Source of the DNA: Thermoplasmatota archaeon
GTDB taxonomy: Archaea > Thermoplasmatota > Penumbrarchaeia > Penumbrarchaeales > Penumbrarchaeaceae
NCBI GenBank assembly: GCA_029762535.1
Contig: JARVGK010000009.1
Span: 41,759 to 105,758, forward strand
DNA length: 64,000 bases
Direction: 5' to 3'
Each line of letters begins with the position of its first letter. Within the stretch, counting starts at the first letter, position 1. The translations under genes and the position numbers were made by a program. Shown piece by piece: positions 32,349 through 42,846 of this stretch. The notes under the pieces were generated by a model that was not told the origin of the DNA, did no database searches, and saw only the letters and a list, made by a program, of their open reading frames with translations.

Positions 32349-33697
32349 ACTCCCTCGAAGCCCTTCTCCCTCGCTCTCTTTATGATCTCCTCGCGGAAGA
32401 TCACCAGCTCCTTCTCGGTAGGGAGGGGAAAGGCCACCTCCTTGCATTTGGCAAAATGTTCCAGAGCCTTATCGAGATCTCTCATCTCTATGTAGAGAAG
32501 GGCGTAGTTGAGTTCAACGATGGCCAGGCCCTCGTAATCGTTGTACGAGCTGAATATTTCATGGGCCCTCTTGAGGTATCCCTTGGAAAGGTCGAACTTG
32601 CCCTTCTTCATGGCAATATCGGCGAGGTTCGGCATTACCTTGGCCTCGGCGAATTCGCTCCTGGCCTCCCTTGCGTACTTTCTCGCCTTTAACCAGTCGC
32701 TCTCTGCCTCATCGTCTCTCTCGAGGATGAAGAACGTGACACCTCTCACGTTATAGGCCATGGCAAGGAAGAGGGACAACCCGTGTATGCTGAACGAGCT
32801 GATCGCTGAACGTAATAGCTCGGAATACTCCTCTCGGTCTCCCATGAAGAAAAGGATGACCCCCTTGTTCATCTTTACCAAAGATAAGCATATCCTGTTC
32901 TCGACCGTCATGAGCATGTCGTTGAGAATCGAGAGGGCCTCCTCGTCCCTGTTCTGTTTTCGAAGGAGATGCACCTGGTCTATCTTGATTATGAACCATT
33001 GATTGTAGTTAAGGTCCGTCCTGTCCGTTAGAAGGTGGTTAAGGATCATGGAGCAGTCCTCGAACTTCCCCATCCTCATCTTCGCCTCGGCCAGTATGAT
33101 AAGGGCATCTATGTCCTCCTTCCTCCAGATGTCCGATGTGACTATATCCTTGTCTATCTCGCCGTACAGAGATGCGTTGAAGAACGTCTCGACGAATGAC
33201 TCATGTCTGGTCCCGCACGGGTTCGCATCGATGTTCGAGAATATGTTCAGAAGCGTCGTGTCCTCTCTCGACACCTTCATCGTGTTGAGGAACATGGGCA
33301 GGTCGAAATATTTGTTCTGGGTGTAGAGCGCCAGGAAGAATATCCTCTCCATGATGTCGTTGATCTTCCTAAGGATCGTCCTGACCTCTATGCACGAGGG
33401 GATGCTGTGCCTCTCCTCGGTCAGGACCATGGAATCGATCATGGAATCGATCTGCGTGACCCTTCTCATCCCCTCCCGGGTCAGATCCGTGGTGCCCCTG
33501 ATATCGGGGGCGAATTTCTTCTTGGTCCTGGTTATGAGCCCATCGGACCTCAACCGGGTCATGTACAAATTCAGCGTACTATCCGAGATCCCCAAAGCGT
33601 TCGCGAGCTGGTCCTTCCTGTAGTTCTGGTCCGGCTTGCCATCCTTCGATATCAGATATATCGAGAATAGCACCAGGTCCTCTTTGCCCAGCTTCAT
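32333..33697 (-). CDS. winged-helix regulator with TPR repeats
   Basis: A 454-residue protein. The N-terminus (about 1-80) is a winged helix: NYRKDQLANALGISDSTLNL as helix-turn-helix, then LRSDGLITRTKKKF as wing, then LTREGMRRV. From about residue 190 onward helical pairs of TPR type appear, for example ALIILAEAKMRMGKFEDCSM, AMAYNVRGVTFFILERDDEA and VELNYALLYIEMRDLDKALE. Such proteins usually bind a partner or peptide through the TPRs and DNA through the winged helix. It lies upstream of the clan CD, ATP-cone and small-peptide genes, all leftward, so it is a candidate regulator of that cluster. Ligand unknown. Confidence 0.8.
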   Translation of the reverse strand: MKLGKEDLVLFSIYLISKDGKPDQNYRKDQLANALGISDSTLNLYMTRLRSDGLITRTKKKFAPDIRGTTDLTREGMRRVTQIDSMIDSMVLTEERHSIPSCIEVRTILRKINDIMERIFFLALYTQNKYFDLPMFLNTMKVSREDTTLLNIFSNIDANPCGTRHESFVETFFNASLYGEIDKDIVTSDIWRKEDIDALIILAEAKMRMGKFEDCSMILNHLLTDRTDLNYNQWFIIKIDQVHLLRKQNRDEEALSILNDMLMTVENRICLSLVKMNKGVILFFMGDREEYSELLRSAISSFSIHGLSLFLAMAYNVRGVTFFILERDDEAESDWLKARKYAREARSEFAEAKVMPNLADIAMKKGKFDLSKGYLKRAHEIFSSYNDYEGLAIVELNYALLYIEMRDLDKALEHFAKCKEVAFPLPTEKELVIFREEIIKRAREKGFEGVENII

Positions 33698-33854
33698 GGG
33701 AACTTCCCCCCATACTCAATGGTCAAATTCATACATATCAATAGATGAATTTATACCTTTTCAATTTACATTATTAACACGTTATGACAATATTTATAAG
33801 TCAAAACCGGAAATTATATAAAAAAATGATCGATGATCCACTTTATCTATGAAA

Positions 33855-33909
33855 TATTTTTAAAAAGAAAGTAAAAAGAAAATGATGACCGGCCCCTAAT
33901 TGGGGCCGG
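33855..33909 (-). terminator. terminator of the thermosome gene
   Basis: A CCGGCCCC/GGGGCCGG stem with loop TAATT (33889-33909), followed on the minus strand by T-rich sequence to about 33855. It lies 20 bp after the stop. Confidence 0.7.
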
Positions 33910-33928
33910 CCCGGGATATGCCTCCCTA

Positions 33929-35590
33929 TCAATAGTCCATGTCGTCCATTCCGCCGCCCATGCCGCCCATACCTGGAGGCATGCCGCCTGGTCCGCCCCT
34001 TCCGCCGCCCTCGGCTCCGCCCTTGGCGGCGATGACGTCATCGATCCTCAGGATCATGTTCGCGGTCTCGGATGCGGCCTGGATCGCCTGAACGCCGACC
34101 CTGAGAGGTTCAAGGACGTTGAGCGCCCTCATGTCCTCTATCTGTCCGGTATGGACGTTGAGGCCGTGGTACTTCTTACCCGTCGAATGGGCCTTGTTGA
34201 TGTCAATGATGGTGTTGATCGGGTCCAGCCCGGCGTTCTCGGCGAGCGTCCTGGGGACGACCTCGAGAGCGGAGGCGAAGGCCTCGATGGCGAACTGCTC
34301 CCTACCACCGGTCTTGATGGCGAAAGAGCGCAGCTCCCTTGCGAGCTCAATGGCGGCCGCTCCGCCGCCCGCGGTCATCTTACCATCCTCTACCACGTCG
34401 GCGACGGTGGAGAGAGCGTCATGGACGCCCCGCTCGATCTCGTCTATGACGTGCTCGGAGGCACCCCTGATCAATATGGATACCGCCTTGGCCTTCTTGC
34501 ACCCGGTGACGTATGTCATCTGGTCTCCGCCGATCTTCTTCTCCTCGATCAGCCCGGAGGTCCCCAGGTCTGAAGCGCTGAGGTCGTCCAGGTTAGAGGC
34601 GATCTTTGCCCCGGTGGCCTTTGAGAGCTTCTCCATATCGGATTTCTTTACCCTTCTGACGGCGTATATGCCCTTTTTGGCCATGAAATGCTGGGCGAGA
34701 TCGTCGATCCCCTTCTGACAGAACACAGCGTTGGCTCCGCTCTTCTCGACCTTGTCGACCATCTCCCTGAGTATGTTCTCCTCGTTCTGGAGGAACTTCT
34801 GGAACTGAGAGGGGTCCGTTATCTGGATCTTTGCATCGACCTCTGTCTTCTTCACCTCGAAGGCGGAGTTCACAAGGGCGATCTTGGGGTTCTTGACGTT
34901 TTTGGGCATACCATCATGCACCCTCTCTTTGTCTATGATTATGCCTTCTATGAGCTCGGTGTCCTTGATGGATCCTCCCTGCTTCTTCTCGACCTTGACG
35001 TTGTCCACATCGACCTTCCACTTCTTGCCGTCCTTCTCAGCCACGGCCTTGATCGCTTTCACAACTATCTCGGAGAGCATGTCCTTGAGGTCCCCCGCGG
35101 ACTTTCCTGTCATGGAGGTCTGGGCGATCTTTTTCAGGGTCTCATCATCGGACATGTCCACATCCATGGAGATGCTGGAGAGCGTCTCGGTGGACCTCTC
35201 CGCTGCAAGCCTGAACCCTTCGGTTATCAGAGTCGGGTGTATGTTCTTCTCGAGCAGCGTCTCTGCCAGCTTCAAAAGCTCGCCGGCGAAGATCACCGCG
35301 GTGGTCGTTCCGTCACCACACTGCTCGTCCTGGGTCTTTGCGACCTCGATGATCATCTTCGCCGCGGGGTTGACCACATCTATCTCCTTGAGTATGGTCA
35401 CGCCATCGTTCGTTATGATCACGTCGCCCATGGAGTCCACGAGCATCTTGTCCATTCCCTTGGGTCCGAGTGTCGTCCTTACGGCGTCGGCTATCGCCTT
35501 CGCCGCCGCGATGTTCTTGCTCTGGGCCCTCTTTCCGCTTTCCCTTTCTGTCCCTTCCTTGAGGACAAATATCGGAGTTCCGCCAATCAT
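33929..35590 (-). CDS. thermosome subunit (group II chaperonin)
   Basis: A 553-residue ATP-dependent chaperonin. The family signatures [19 protein letters not shown] (about 40-58), [12 protein letters not shown] and [19 protein letters not shown] (about 85-105, ATP site) are intact. A late [16 protein letters not shown] is followed by the [16 protein letters not shown] and [12 protein letters not shown] glycine-methionine tail typical of archaeal thermosomes. The ATG at 35590 follows GAGGTGAAAAAGC. The promoter at 35641-35656 has a GGAAAA block and TATA. One subunit gene is visible here; others may lie elsewhere in the genome. Confidence 0.97.
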   Translation of the reverse strand: MIGGTPIFVLKEGTERESGKRAQSKNIAAAKAIADAVRTTLGPKGMDKMLVDSMGDVIITNDGVTILKEIDVVNPAAKMIIEVAKTQDEQCGDGTTTAVIFAGELLKLAETLLEKNIHPTLITEGFRLAAERSTETLSSISMDVDMSDDETLKKIAQTSMTGKSAGDLKDMLSEIVVKAIKAVAEKDGKKWKVDVDNVKVEKKQGGSIKDTELIEGIIIDKERVHDGMPKNVKNPKIALVNSAFEVKKTEVDAKIQITDPSQFQKFLQNEENILREMVDKVEKSGANAVFCQKGIDDLAQHFMAKKGIYAVRRVKKSDMEKLSKATGAKIASNLDDLSASDLGTSGLIEEKKIGGDQMTYVTGCKKAKAVSILIRGASEHVIDEIERGVHDALSTVADVVEDGKMTAGGGAAAIELARELRSFAIKTGGREQFAIEAFASALEVVPRTLAENAGLDPINTIIDINKAHSTGKKYHGLNVHTGQIEDMRALNVLEPLRVGVQAIQAASETANMILRIDDVIAAKGGAEGGGRGGPGGMPPGMGGMGGGMDDMDY

Positions 35591-35640
35591 GCTTTTTCAC
35601 CTCATTTTTCCTTATCGGGGAAATACCGAAATAAGCGCTT

Positions 35641-35656
35641 CTATAAATAATTTTCC
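35641..35656 (-). promoter_or_regulatory. thermosome promoter
   Basis: The minus strand reads GGAAAATTATTTATAG about 52 bp before the start, giving a leader near 25 nt with a good Shine-Dalgarno sequence. Confidence 0.6.
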
Positions 35657-35862
35657 TATAATATAACTTCTATAAAATTATATCTGAACCAATGGTTGTT
35701 CTCTATTGGTTTTTTGTTCTCGATCGAAGTGGTATATAGGTAAATCATATATAATAGCAAAGGGGTCCCGTCCTGTTCGATGTTACAGGAGCAGCGAACG
35801 AGGTTATGCAGCATGACCGATGATGAAGGACCCCAACGATCTTTTATGGATAGGTGCAGCCC

Positions 35863-37143
35863 ATGGCATGGAAGGTATCGCCGCGCATACATCTGCGAGG
35901 ACGCCATCCAGCCCGGGGCCTGTTACGAAAGGTCCGACCGTACCTTCATTTGGACAGGACGCTCTTGAGGCAATCGGGCATAGTCCTCTTTCTTTGTGCG
36001 ATATTCACGATATTTCCGGGACTGTTCTTGGGATCCCTGGAAAGGTTACTTTTCCTCGTTCCGGGTTTGATAGTGCTCATTCCCCCCACGGTCGGTCTCA
36101 GGGGCAATATATTCGGCGCATTGGCCTCCAGAATGGGATCGAAGCTGCATCTGGGAGTTCTCAACACGAGGATCAGAGGCAACAGAACACTGAACGAGCA
36201 TCTTTTGGCCTCCCTTGTTCAGTTGATGCTGCTGTCGATACTGATCCCGGTCCTGGGGATGCTAATCCCCCGGTCATTGGGCATCCAAACGGCGCCGCTG
36301 AGCACACTCCTTTTCATATCAGTAATGGGAGGCATTGTTTCCGGTATATTCATGTTCGCGATATCGGTCGGTGTGACGTTTTTCTCCTTCAACTTGAACT
36401 GGGACCCGGACAACGTCAGCACGCCGATAATCGCCACCTCCGGGGACCTCATGACCATACCTATCATGTTCTTATTCGCCTGGGTGTCACTCAGTATCCC
36501 ATCATCGATCCTTGTGCCCCTGACCCTCTCCATGATACTCATCTTCGTGATAGTGACCGTGGTGGTGCTTCTCAAGAGATCGCACGAGGTCATGGCCGTT
36601 CTGCGCTCGGCCATACCTTTCGAGGTCGGGGCGGTGATTATCTCGACTTTCGCGGGGATCGTTATAGCGCTCGGCCTTGAGCCAGTCTTCGCCGGTTCCA
36701 TTTTCCTCATATTCATTCCCGTCTTCAACGGACAGGGAGGGTCCATGGGTTCCGTGATGGGGTCGAGGCTGACATCGGCCGCATATCTTGGGAGCATCAA
36801 GCTCACAAAAGGGCCAAACCTATTCGCTGTGAGCACTGCCATCACGATGTGGATGATCGCGATGGTCGTGTTCTCTTTCATGTCGATCGCGGCCATGTTC
36901 CTCTCCCCTATCGCGGGGATCTCGCCCCCTCCATTCATCCAGGTTTTGCTGGTCATGGCGCTGGGCGGCACTGTGATCACGCTCATATCATCTGCCGCGG
37001 CATATTACATCGCCTATTTCTCGATGAAGTTCGGACTCGACCCTGACAACGTGGTTATACCCCTCCTAACGGCCTCAATGGACATCATAGGGTCCGGATC
37101 CCTGCTCGCGAGTATCATGTTGATGGGGCTTATATTCGGCTGA
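35863..37143 (+). CDS. MgtE/SLC41-type divalent cation transporter
   Basis: A 426-residue membrane protein with two SLC41/MgtE transport domains in tandem and about ten hydrophobic segments. Domain 1 has PTVGLRGNIFGALASRMGSK (about 77-96) and DPDNVSTPIIATSGDLMT. Domain 2 has GQGGSMGSVMGSRLTSAAYLG and DPDNVVIPLLTASMDIIG. The paired acidic-polar motifs line the magnesium pathway in this family. It lacks the cytoplasmic N and CBS domains of bacterial MgtE, as archaeal SLC41-like proteins often do. An in-frame TAG at 35851 limits the start to GTG 35854 or ATG 35863. A TATA-like CATATATAATAG lies near 35747. GatD follows within 62 bp. Confidence 0.88.
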   Translation: MAWKVSPRIHLRGRHPARGLLRKVRPYLHLDRTLLRQSGIVLFLCAIFTIFPGLFLGSLERLLFLVPGLIVLIPPTVGLRGNIFGALASRMGSKLHLGVLNTRIRGNRTLNEHLLASLVQLMLLSILIPVLGMLIPRSLGIQTAPLSTLLFISVMGGIVSGIFMFAISVGVTFFSFNLNWDPDNVSTPIIATSGDLMTIPIMFLFAWVSLSIPSSILVPLTLSMILIFVIVTVVVLLKRSHEVMAVLRSAIPFEVGAVIISTFAGIVIALGLEPVFAGSIFLIFIPVFNGQGGSMGSVMGSRLTSAAYLGSIKLTKGPNLFAVSTAITMWMIAMVVFSFMSIAAMFLSPIAGISPPPFIQVLLVMALGGTVITLISSAAAYYIAYFSMKFGLDPDNVVIPLLTASMDIIGSGSLLASIMLMGLIFG

Positions 37144-37204
37144 AGAAGAAACCGTTATCTACGACTTGGTGCTACCCGCAGTTGGTGGTCAATTGTCGGA
37201 TGAC

Positions 37205-38572
37205 ATGTACCAAGGTTACAGGGGCCCGGCCCTATCGGTAATGAAGAGGGAGAACGCCTCGGTATGGGACCAGGTGGTGATCACCACTCCGCAGGGCAAG
37301 GTAGAGGGCATCATACTTCCCAGATCCGCCGGGGACGACTCCCACATCGTTCTCAAGATGATCACTGGTTACAACATTGGGATCGCCTCCACCTCCGTTC
37401 AATCCCTGGAGGTCGTTGGCAGCAAAAAGGCCAATTACAAGATCCCCGAGAAGGATTTCCCTTTCGATCCGGCAAAACCCAATGTTATCATTCTCGGGAC
37501 GGGCGGTACCATAGCATCCAGGCTCGATTACAGGACCGGCGCGGTGATACCCGCCTTCACCCCGGGGGAGCTGTTCGGCGCCGTACCGGAGCTGGCGGAT
37601 ATCGCCAACATCACCACGAAAAAGCTCTTCGGGGTCTTCTCCGAGAATATGGGCCCTCATCAGTGGAAGGTGCTGGCCGAGAACATTGAAAAGGAGATCG
37701 AGGGCGGCATTCGCGGGGTCGCAATTGGACATGGGACCGACACCATGCACTACACGGGTGCTACGATGTCGTTCATGGTCCAGGGATCCCCGGTCCCGAT
37801 AGTGATGGTCGGCAGCCAGAGGTCCTCGGACAGGCCTTCCTCCGATGCCGCAAGGACCCTTATCGGTTCGGTTACCACTGCGGCCTACTCCGATGCGGCC
37901 GAGGTGATGGTATGTATGTTCGGGACCACCTCCGATCGCTTCTGCTATCTACACAGGGGGACCAGGGTCAGAAAGATGCACTCTTCCTATCGCAACACGT
38001 TCAAGACCCTGGGGGACATCCCCATAGGAAAGGTGGAGGACGGCCGATTCACCTATTTCAGGGAGGATTACAAGCGAAGGAGGGAGGACAGGGAGGTCAA
38101 GATATACCCGCATTTCGAGGAGAAGGTCGCGATCCTCTATTACTACCCCAACATGCACCCGGACATGGTAGAATCCCTCATAGACAAGGGATACAAGGGA
38201 ATAGTCATCGCAGGTACCGGTTTGGGACACGTCAACAAGCCTCTCTACGAACCTCTTAAGAGAGCTCATGAGGAGGGCATACACCTCTTCATGACCGTTC
38301 AAACCCTTTATGGATACGTTCAAATGTACGTTTACGACACCGGCAGGGACCTGATGTCCTTCGGGATCGTCCCTCTGGAGAACATGCTACCCGAGGTCGC
38401 ATACTGCAAGCTCGGATGGACGCTGGGTCAGGTCCAGGATCCCGAAGCTGTGAGGAAACTGATGCTCACGCCCATTGCCGGGGAGATCACACCCCGTGAG
38501 CCCTACGACGGCTTCGTTCAGGGACAGGGCGGGATGGAGACCGTCGAGAGGTTCCTGGCCGAATACAACTGA
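37205..38572 (+). CDS. gatD: Glu-tRNA(Gln) amidotransferase subunit D
   Basis: A 455-residue archaeal GatD, the asparaginase-like subunit that frees ammonia for converting Glu-tRNA(Gln) to Gln-tRNA(Gln) with GatE. After an N-terminal barrel (SVWDQVVITTPQGKVEGIIL), the asparaginase catalytic segments are IILGTGGTIASRLDYRTGAV (about 96-115) and GVAIGHGTDTMHYTGATMSF (about 175-194). MVGSQRSSDRPSSDAARTL follows. I chose ATG 37205 (MYQGYRGPALSV), matching the usual start; TTG 37166 or GTG 37169 are weaker options. GatE is not in the window. Confidence 0.95.
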   Translation: MYQGYRGPALSVMKRENASVWDQVVITTPQGKVEGIILPRSAGDDSHIVLKMITGYNIGIASTSVQSLEVVGSKKANYKIPEKDFPFDPAKPNVIILGTGGTIASRLDYRTGAVIPAFTPGELFGAVPELADIANITTKKLFGVFSENMGPHQWKVLAENIEKEIEGGIRGVAIGHGTDTMHYTGATMSFMVQGSPVPIVMVGSQRSSDRPSSDAARTLIGSVTTAAYSDAAEVMVCMFGTTSDRFCYLHRGTRVRKMHSSYRNTFKTLGDIPIGKVEDGRFTYFREDYKRRREDREVKIYPHFEEKVAILYYYPNMHPDMVESLIDKGYKGIVIAGTGLGHVNKPLYEPLKRAHEEGIHLFMTVQTLYGYVQMYVYDTGRDLMSFGIVPLENMLPEVAYCKLGWTLGQVQDPEAVRKLMLTPIAGEITPREPYDGFVQGQGGMETVERFLAEYN

Positions 38573-38664
38573 GCTTCAGCAACCCTTATTAAGACCGGAG
38601 CATATGATGAGGGGCGGCCTTTGCTGTGCCGATCGCGCTTTGGTATAGCGGCAGGTGATCGACG

Positions 38665-41600
38665 ATGGATGATTGTACAAGTTCGATGCTGTGCAGGTAT
38701 TCTGCATACGTCCTGATCGTGGTCCTGATGGTCCTACCGACAATACAGAACATCGGAGGGCTCAAGATCACGGATTCGATGATATCGGAGGGAGTGAACC
38801 ATCCGGATGGCCCGCTCATCGGCATGATAACCGATATCGACCAGAGGTTGATGGACGATCTGATCGTATCCTATCCAGACTCTGACCTGAACGGCACCGG
38901 CTCTGGAGAGCTGCAGGTGTTCTTCGGGGAGGGGAACCCTTTGATGGACCTGGAACCGTCCAAGGCCGACATAACCATCATCGGCAGGCAGGGCTGGAGG
39001 CTGGGGGCCAGTTTCGCTTCTTGGGATTTCAACAGCAACGGTTGGAACGATCTTGTGATCGGCTGTCCCGGAGCGGGAAAGGTCCTGATCTTCGATTCTC
39101 TTAAGATCGCCATATCGGTCAAGGGAAGGGTCTTCTTGGACTCCGATGCCGACTGGGTCCTTGAATCGGACGGCACCAACGAATTCGGCACGGCCCTGCA
39201 CGCAGCGGAGTTCAGTGGGGACAATAAACAGGACCTCATGGTCCTCTCAACCAGGAACTCAACGGTGTCGCCCACCGTGACCGCATATTTGGGCGGCAGC
39301 CTCCCGGAGCGGGGAGTGACCTTTACCCTACCTATCAACTCCGTCACCTCATCGACGCGCACGACCAGCGTTGACATCGAAGGCAGAGGACACGATGCCC
39401 TCGTGTTCTCCGCTCCCGAGCATGCCTCCGTAAAATGGCTGTACCTGGACGTCGAGAACAGGGCAATTGTATTACCTGGATCGGACCCGGAAGGGACCGT
39501 AAGGTTCGATGGAACGATCGCCTCCTCGGGCAACACCTTTGGATGGGATGGGGATGATGACGGATGGGACACTTCACCGGCACACGTATATGACGATAAG
39601 TCGGGGACCGCTTCCGTAAGGTACAATCAGGCAACGGGAAACGTGGGGGGTTACAACAGGTCCGTCGATAGGGTCAAACAGCTTCAGATAGAGGTCGGAG
39701 GGGGCCTTCCGAACGGGGACGACATGTCCGGCGCTTACGGGGCCACGTTCCACCTCACCCAGGACGATGTCCTGGGGGCGAACGCCGCCATACTCTCCTT
39801 CAATTACCTGTACGAGAACTGGGGTTTCGAGAACGATGAGAGGATCTGGGTCAAGGGAAGGCTGTGGAATTCGAACGGCGACGAAAAATGGTTAGGCAGG
39901 CACATGGACTCCAACCCCGAGCCGGACCCCACCGAAGAGATATTCACAATGAGGGGTATAAACCAAGGGGGCCAGGGGATCAACACCGCAGGCAGCGGAC
40001 TTTATTCGGCGGACATGCTCGAACATCTAAGCGGAGCGGGGAAGTATTATATCGACATGGGTGGAAAGATATCGAGGTGGACCAACAATGTAGAGAGGGC
40101 GGCGTTCTGTTTCGATAACGTATCCTTCACCATAGTTCGCATCAACGTATCGACCAGGTCGATATCGGGGATGGGGGGACTCGGAAGCGCACTTCACTCC
40201 CAGGACGTGGATCTTGACGGTCACAGTGACCTCCTCATCTCGTCCCCCGCTGATGGGACGGTCAGGATATTCCTAGGGGGCGATCCACACTGGGGGACGC
40301 ATCAATCCTACAACGCGTTCCAATGCAACACCACCCTCAAAGGAAAGACCACCCAGGGCTTCGGCGCTTCGATGGCCTACATGCCAAAGACCCCTTTCAG
40401 CTTCTACCCATCCCTTCTTGTGTCCGATCCCAACGACCCGGTCGAAGGCGGCGGATCAGGAGCGCTCTATCATTATCTCTGCCCCCTTCCGGAAGGCGAT
40501 GTGATGCCCGATGCAGCCAGGGACATATACAACTCCCCTGATGGTATGGAGTCCTTCGGTTTCCAGGTCGTATTCGTCGGGGACCGGGACTACGACGATT
40601 ATCCGGAATGGAGGGCCCTTTCCTGGTCCGAACAGGGGAATCTTACCGTATCGAACGTGGATCCCTCCCCCAACGCCCCTTACCTGAGATTGGTCCACCC
40701 AAGGGCTTTGATGCAGGTGAAGGGCTTGGTGGAGATCAGGGTGGAGGTGTATGACCGCGACGGCGACTCCGATCCGTACGACCTCAAGGTCTATCGTTCC
40801 CTTGACAACAGGACATGGATATACCTCAACGATGTCCACAGGGTCGAGGACGATGTGGCGATGGTCCTATGGAACACCTCGAGGTTCGAGAACGGAGGGC
40901 ATTTCCTGAAGTTTTCGCTCCGGGACGCCTTCGGCCTGGAGACGGTCATATATTCGAACAGGATCGATGTGATCAACCATCGGCCGCCCCAGCTTACCCT
41001 GGCCTATCCTCTCGATGGGGACATCATGTCCGAAGAGGTCTCCATAACCGCAAGGACGGTAGTATCGAGCTGGGACGTGTTGTCCTCGCCCGTGAGGTTC
41101 TTCATGAGCAGGGATGGCGAGAACTTCACATCCCTAACCAGCCTCAACGTCCCCGATGATGAGCTTCTATCGAGGGAGTTCGTAGTCTATTTCAACACGT
41201 TCGAGCACGATGACGGCCCGATATGGTTCATGGTCAACGTCACAACGGAATACGGGCTGGGTACCCAGGTAAGGAATTCGATGCCGGCCTTCATAGATAA
41301 CGACTATCCCCCAAACGTCACGTTCCAATATCCTGCCCCGGGTTCCACCGTAAAGGGGACCATCAACGTTACCGCCAGGATCGTCGATCGCGACATGGAC
41401 CACATCCTTCCCCCCGTGCTTAATATCAGAGCGGAGGGAGAGGATTGGGTAGCGATAGGGGACATGGGGCAGGATGGGGATACGTTCTTCTTCGAATGGG
41501 ACACCACTACAGTGGAGAATGGGCATCACGATCTAGCGATCGATATCTCCGACCTCTCGCTGAACAACGTCTTTGAGCTGCTTGAGGACGGGGTCGTGGT

Positions 41601-42798
41601 CCACAACCCCTATCCACCCAGCGTCACGTTCGAGGATATCGGGTCCGGAGAGATGATAAGGGGAGACCTGAGGATCAGGGCGTTCGTGAACGACAGGGAT
41701 CTCAACATAGCTCCAGAAGGGATCTCATTCTACTACAAGGCCCAGGGTTCCAGTTCATGGACGCGCATAGACGGGGCCATCATCAGGGACAGGTATGCGG
41801 AAACGGTCTGGTACACGAGGACAGTGCCCAACGGCAGGTACGACCTGAGGGTGGACGTCAGGGACCAGGACAACCTCTCAGCGACGGATATCATCGAGGG
41901 GGTCACGGTAGACAACGCGTACCCGCCAAATGTCTCACCCCACAAGATCCCTTACCCAGGATCGAAGCTTTCCGGCGAGGTCACGCTGATGTTCAACGTT
42001 AGCGACGATGAGCCTGTCGATGTGAACGATATCATGATCGAGGTGTTCACCCTTACGACATGGGAGAAGCTCGAAGGCGTCTCCGTCCATCCGGACAGCC
42101 TGGCCTTCGTACCATGGGGCAACATGACCTATTATGTCGTCTGGGACACCCTCGAGAAAGGGCTGGCAGGGCACAGACGCTTTCCCGATTATCAGGGATA
42201 TCTTCTGAGGATCAACGTCACGGACGCCGATGGTGAGGTTGCGTCATGGCAGACCTCGGAGTCATACGAGGTTCTCAATCAAGAGAGCGATCATAGCGGT
42301 TTACTCGAAGGGCCCAGCAGGACCTGGTTGATCGCCGCCATCTTCTTCGGGGTGGTGTTCATCCTCCTCATACTCCTGCTCCTTTTCTTCCTTGTCTTCG
42401 CCGAAGGCAGATCTCCGAGGAAGGGGGAGGAGGCGTTCATACCCGCGATCACCGCACCGCCTCCCTTGCCTCCGGAGCCGGCCAAGGCTCCGGTAGAACC
42501 CAGCGCCGCCGACATCTACGCTCCGGTCACCGGTCTGGGCGAGCAGGCACAGACACCACCCAGCATCGAGGAACTGGAAGATCACTTCGATGCCATGAAC
42601 ATCGCTCAAGAAGCGAAGGCGCCTCCGGAGCCGATCGAGAGGATAAGGTCCGAACCGAGCCCGCCAAGGAAGCGCGGGTTCAGGTACGAGGGCATGGACA
42701 TCGACTCGATACTGCCATCGAGCGTCCTTCCCAAAAAGCTTCGAGTCGAAGAGGAAGAGGATTGGGGAGAGGACGAGTTCGAGGATTGGGAGGAATGA
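38665..42798 (+). CDS. surface protein with FG-GAP repeats and Ig-like domains, membrane anchored
   Basis: A 1377-residue type I membrane protein. A signal segment lies at about 13-30 (AYVLIVVLMVLPTIQNI). FG-GAP/integrin-alpha-like repeats include LGASFASWDFNSNGWNDLVI (about 112-131), FGTALHAAEFSGDNKQDLMV and LGSALHSQDVDLDGHSDLLI, each with the Asp-rich calcium-binding loop. A jelly-roll-like segment lies at about 280-490, and at least five Ig-like repeats (PPQLTLAYPLDGDIM, PPNVTFQYPAPGSTV, PPSVTFEDIGSGEMI and others) at about 760-1190. A transmembrane helix at about 1215-1240 precedes a long Pro-rich, then acidic cytoplasmic tail. The start has AGGTGATCGACG before ATG. Adhesion or surface-layer association is inferred. 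Confidence 0.87.
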   Translation: MDDCTSSMLCRYSAYVLIVVLMVLPTIQNIGGLKITDSMISEGVNHPDGPLIGMITDIDQRLMDDLIVSYPDSDLNGTGSGELQVFFGEGNPLMDLEPSKADITIIGRQGWRLGASFASWDFNSNGWNDLVIGCPGAGKVLIFDSLKIAISVKGRVFLDSDADWVLESDGTNEFGTALHAAEFSGDNKQDLMVLSTRNSTVSPTVTAYLGGSLPERGVTFTLPINSVTSSTRTTSVDIEGRGHDALVFSAPEHASVKWLYLDVENRAIVLPGSDPEGTVRFDGTIASSGNTFGWDGDDDGWDTSPAHVYDDKSGTASVRYNQATGNVGGYNRSVDRVKQLQIEVGGGLPNGDDMSGAYGATFHLTQDDVLGANAAILSFNYLYENWGFENDERIWVKGRLWNSNGDEKWLGRHMDSNPEPDPTEEIFTMRGINQGGQGINTAGSGLYSADMLEHLSGAGKYYIDMGGKISRWTNNVERAAFCFDNVSFTIVRINVSTRSISGMGGLGSALHSQDVDLDGHSDLLISSPADGTVRIFLGGDPHWGTHQSYNAFQCNTTLKGKTTQGFGASMAYMPKTPFSFYPSLLVSDPNDPVEGGGSGALYHYLCPLPEGDVMPDAARDIYNSPDGMESFGFQVVFVGDRDYDDYPEWRALSWSEQGNLTVSNVDPSPNAPYLRLVHPRALMQVKGLVEIRVEVYDRDGDSDPYDLKVYRSLDNRTWIYLNDVHRVEDDVAMVLWNTSRFENGGHFLKFSLRDAFGLETVIYSNRIDVINHRPPQLTLAYPLDGDIMSEEVSITARTVVSSWDVLSSPVRFFMSRDGENFTSLTSLNVPDDELLSREFVVYFNTFEHDDGPIWFMVNVTTEYGLGTQVRNSMPAFIDNDYPPNVTFQYPAPGSTVKGTINVTARIVDRDMDHILPPVLNIRAEGEDWVAIGDMGQDGDTFFFEWDTTTVENGHHDLAIDISDLSLNNVFELLEDGVVVHNPYPPSVTFEDIGSGEMIRGDLRIRAFVNDRDLNIAPEGISFYYKAQGSSSWTRIDGAIIRDRYAETVWYTRTVPNGRYDLRVDVRDQDNLSATDIIEGVTVDNAYPPNVSPHKIPYPGSKLSGEVTLMFNVSDDEPVDVNDIMIEVFTLTTWEKLEGVSVHPDSLAFVPWGNMTYYVVWDTLEKGLAGHRRFPDYQGYLLRINVTDADGEVASWQTSESYEVLNQESDHSGLLEGPSRTWLIAAIFFGVVFILLILLLLFFLVFAEGRSPRKGEEAFIPAITAPPPLPPEPAKAPVEPSAADIYAPVTGLGEQAQTPPSIEELEDHFDAMNIAQEAKAPPEPIERIRSEPSPPRKRGFRYEGMDIDSILPSSVLPKKLRVEEEEDWGEDEFEDWEE

Positions 42799-42846
42799 CA
42801 GCATAAGGGACATATATCCCCTTCAGTCTACGGTAAGCCGGGAAGA

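Noticed and set aside
34688..35666. Long plus-strand frames opposite the thermosome gene
   Set aside because: They mirror codon structure of the thermosome on the other strand and have no start signal or family motif.
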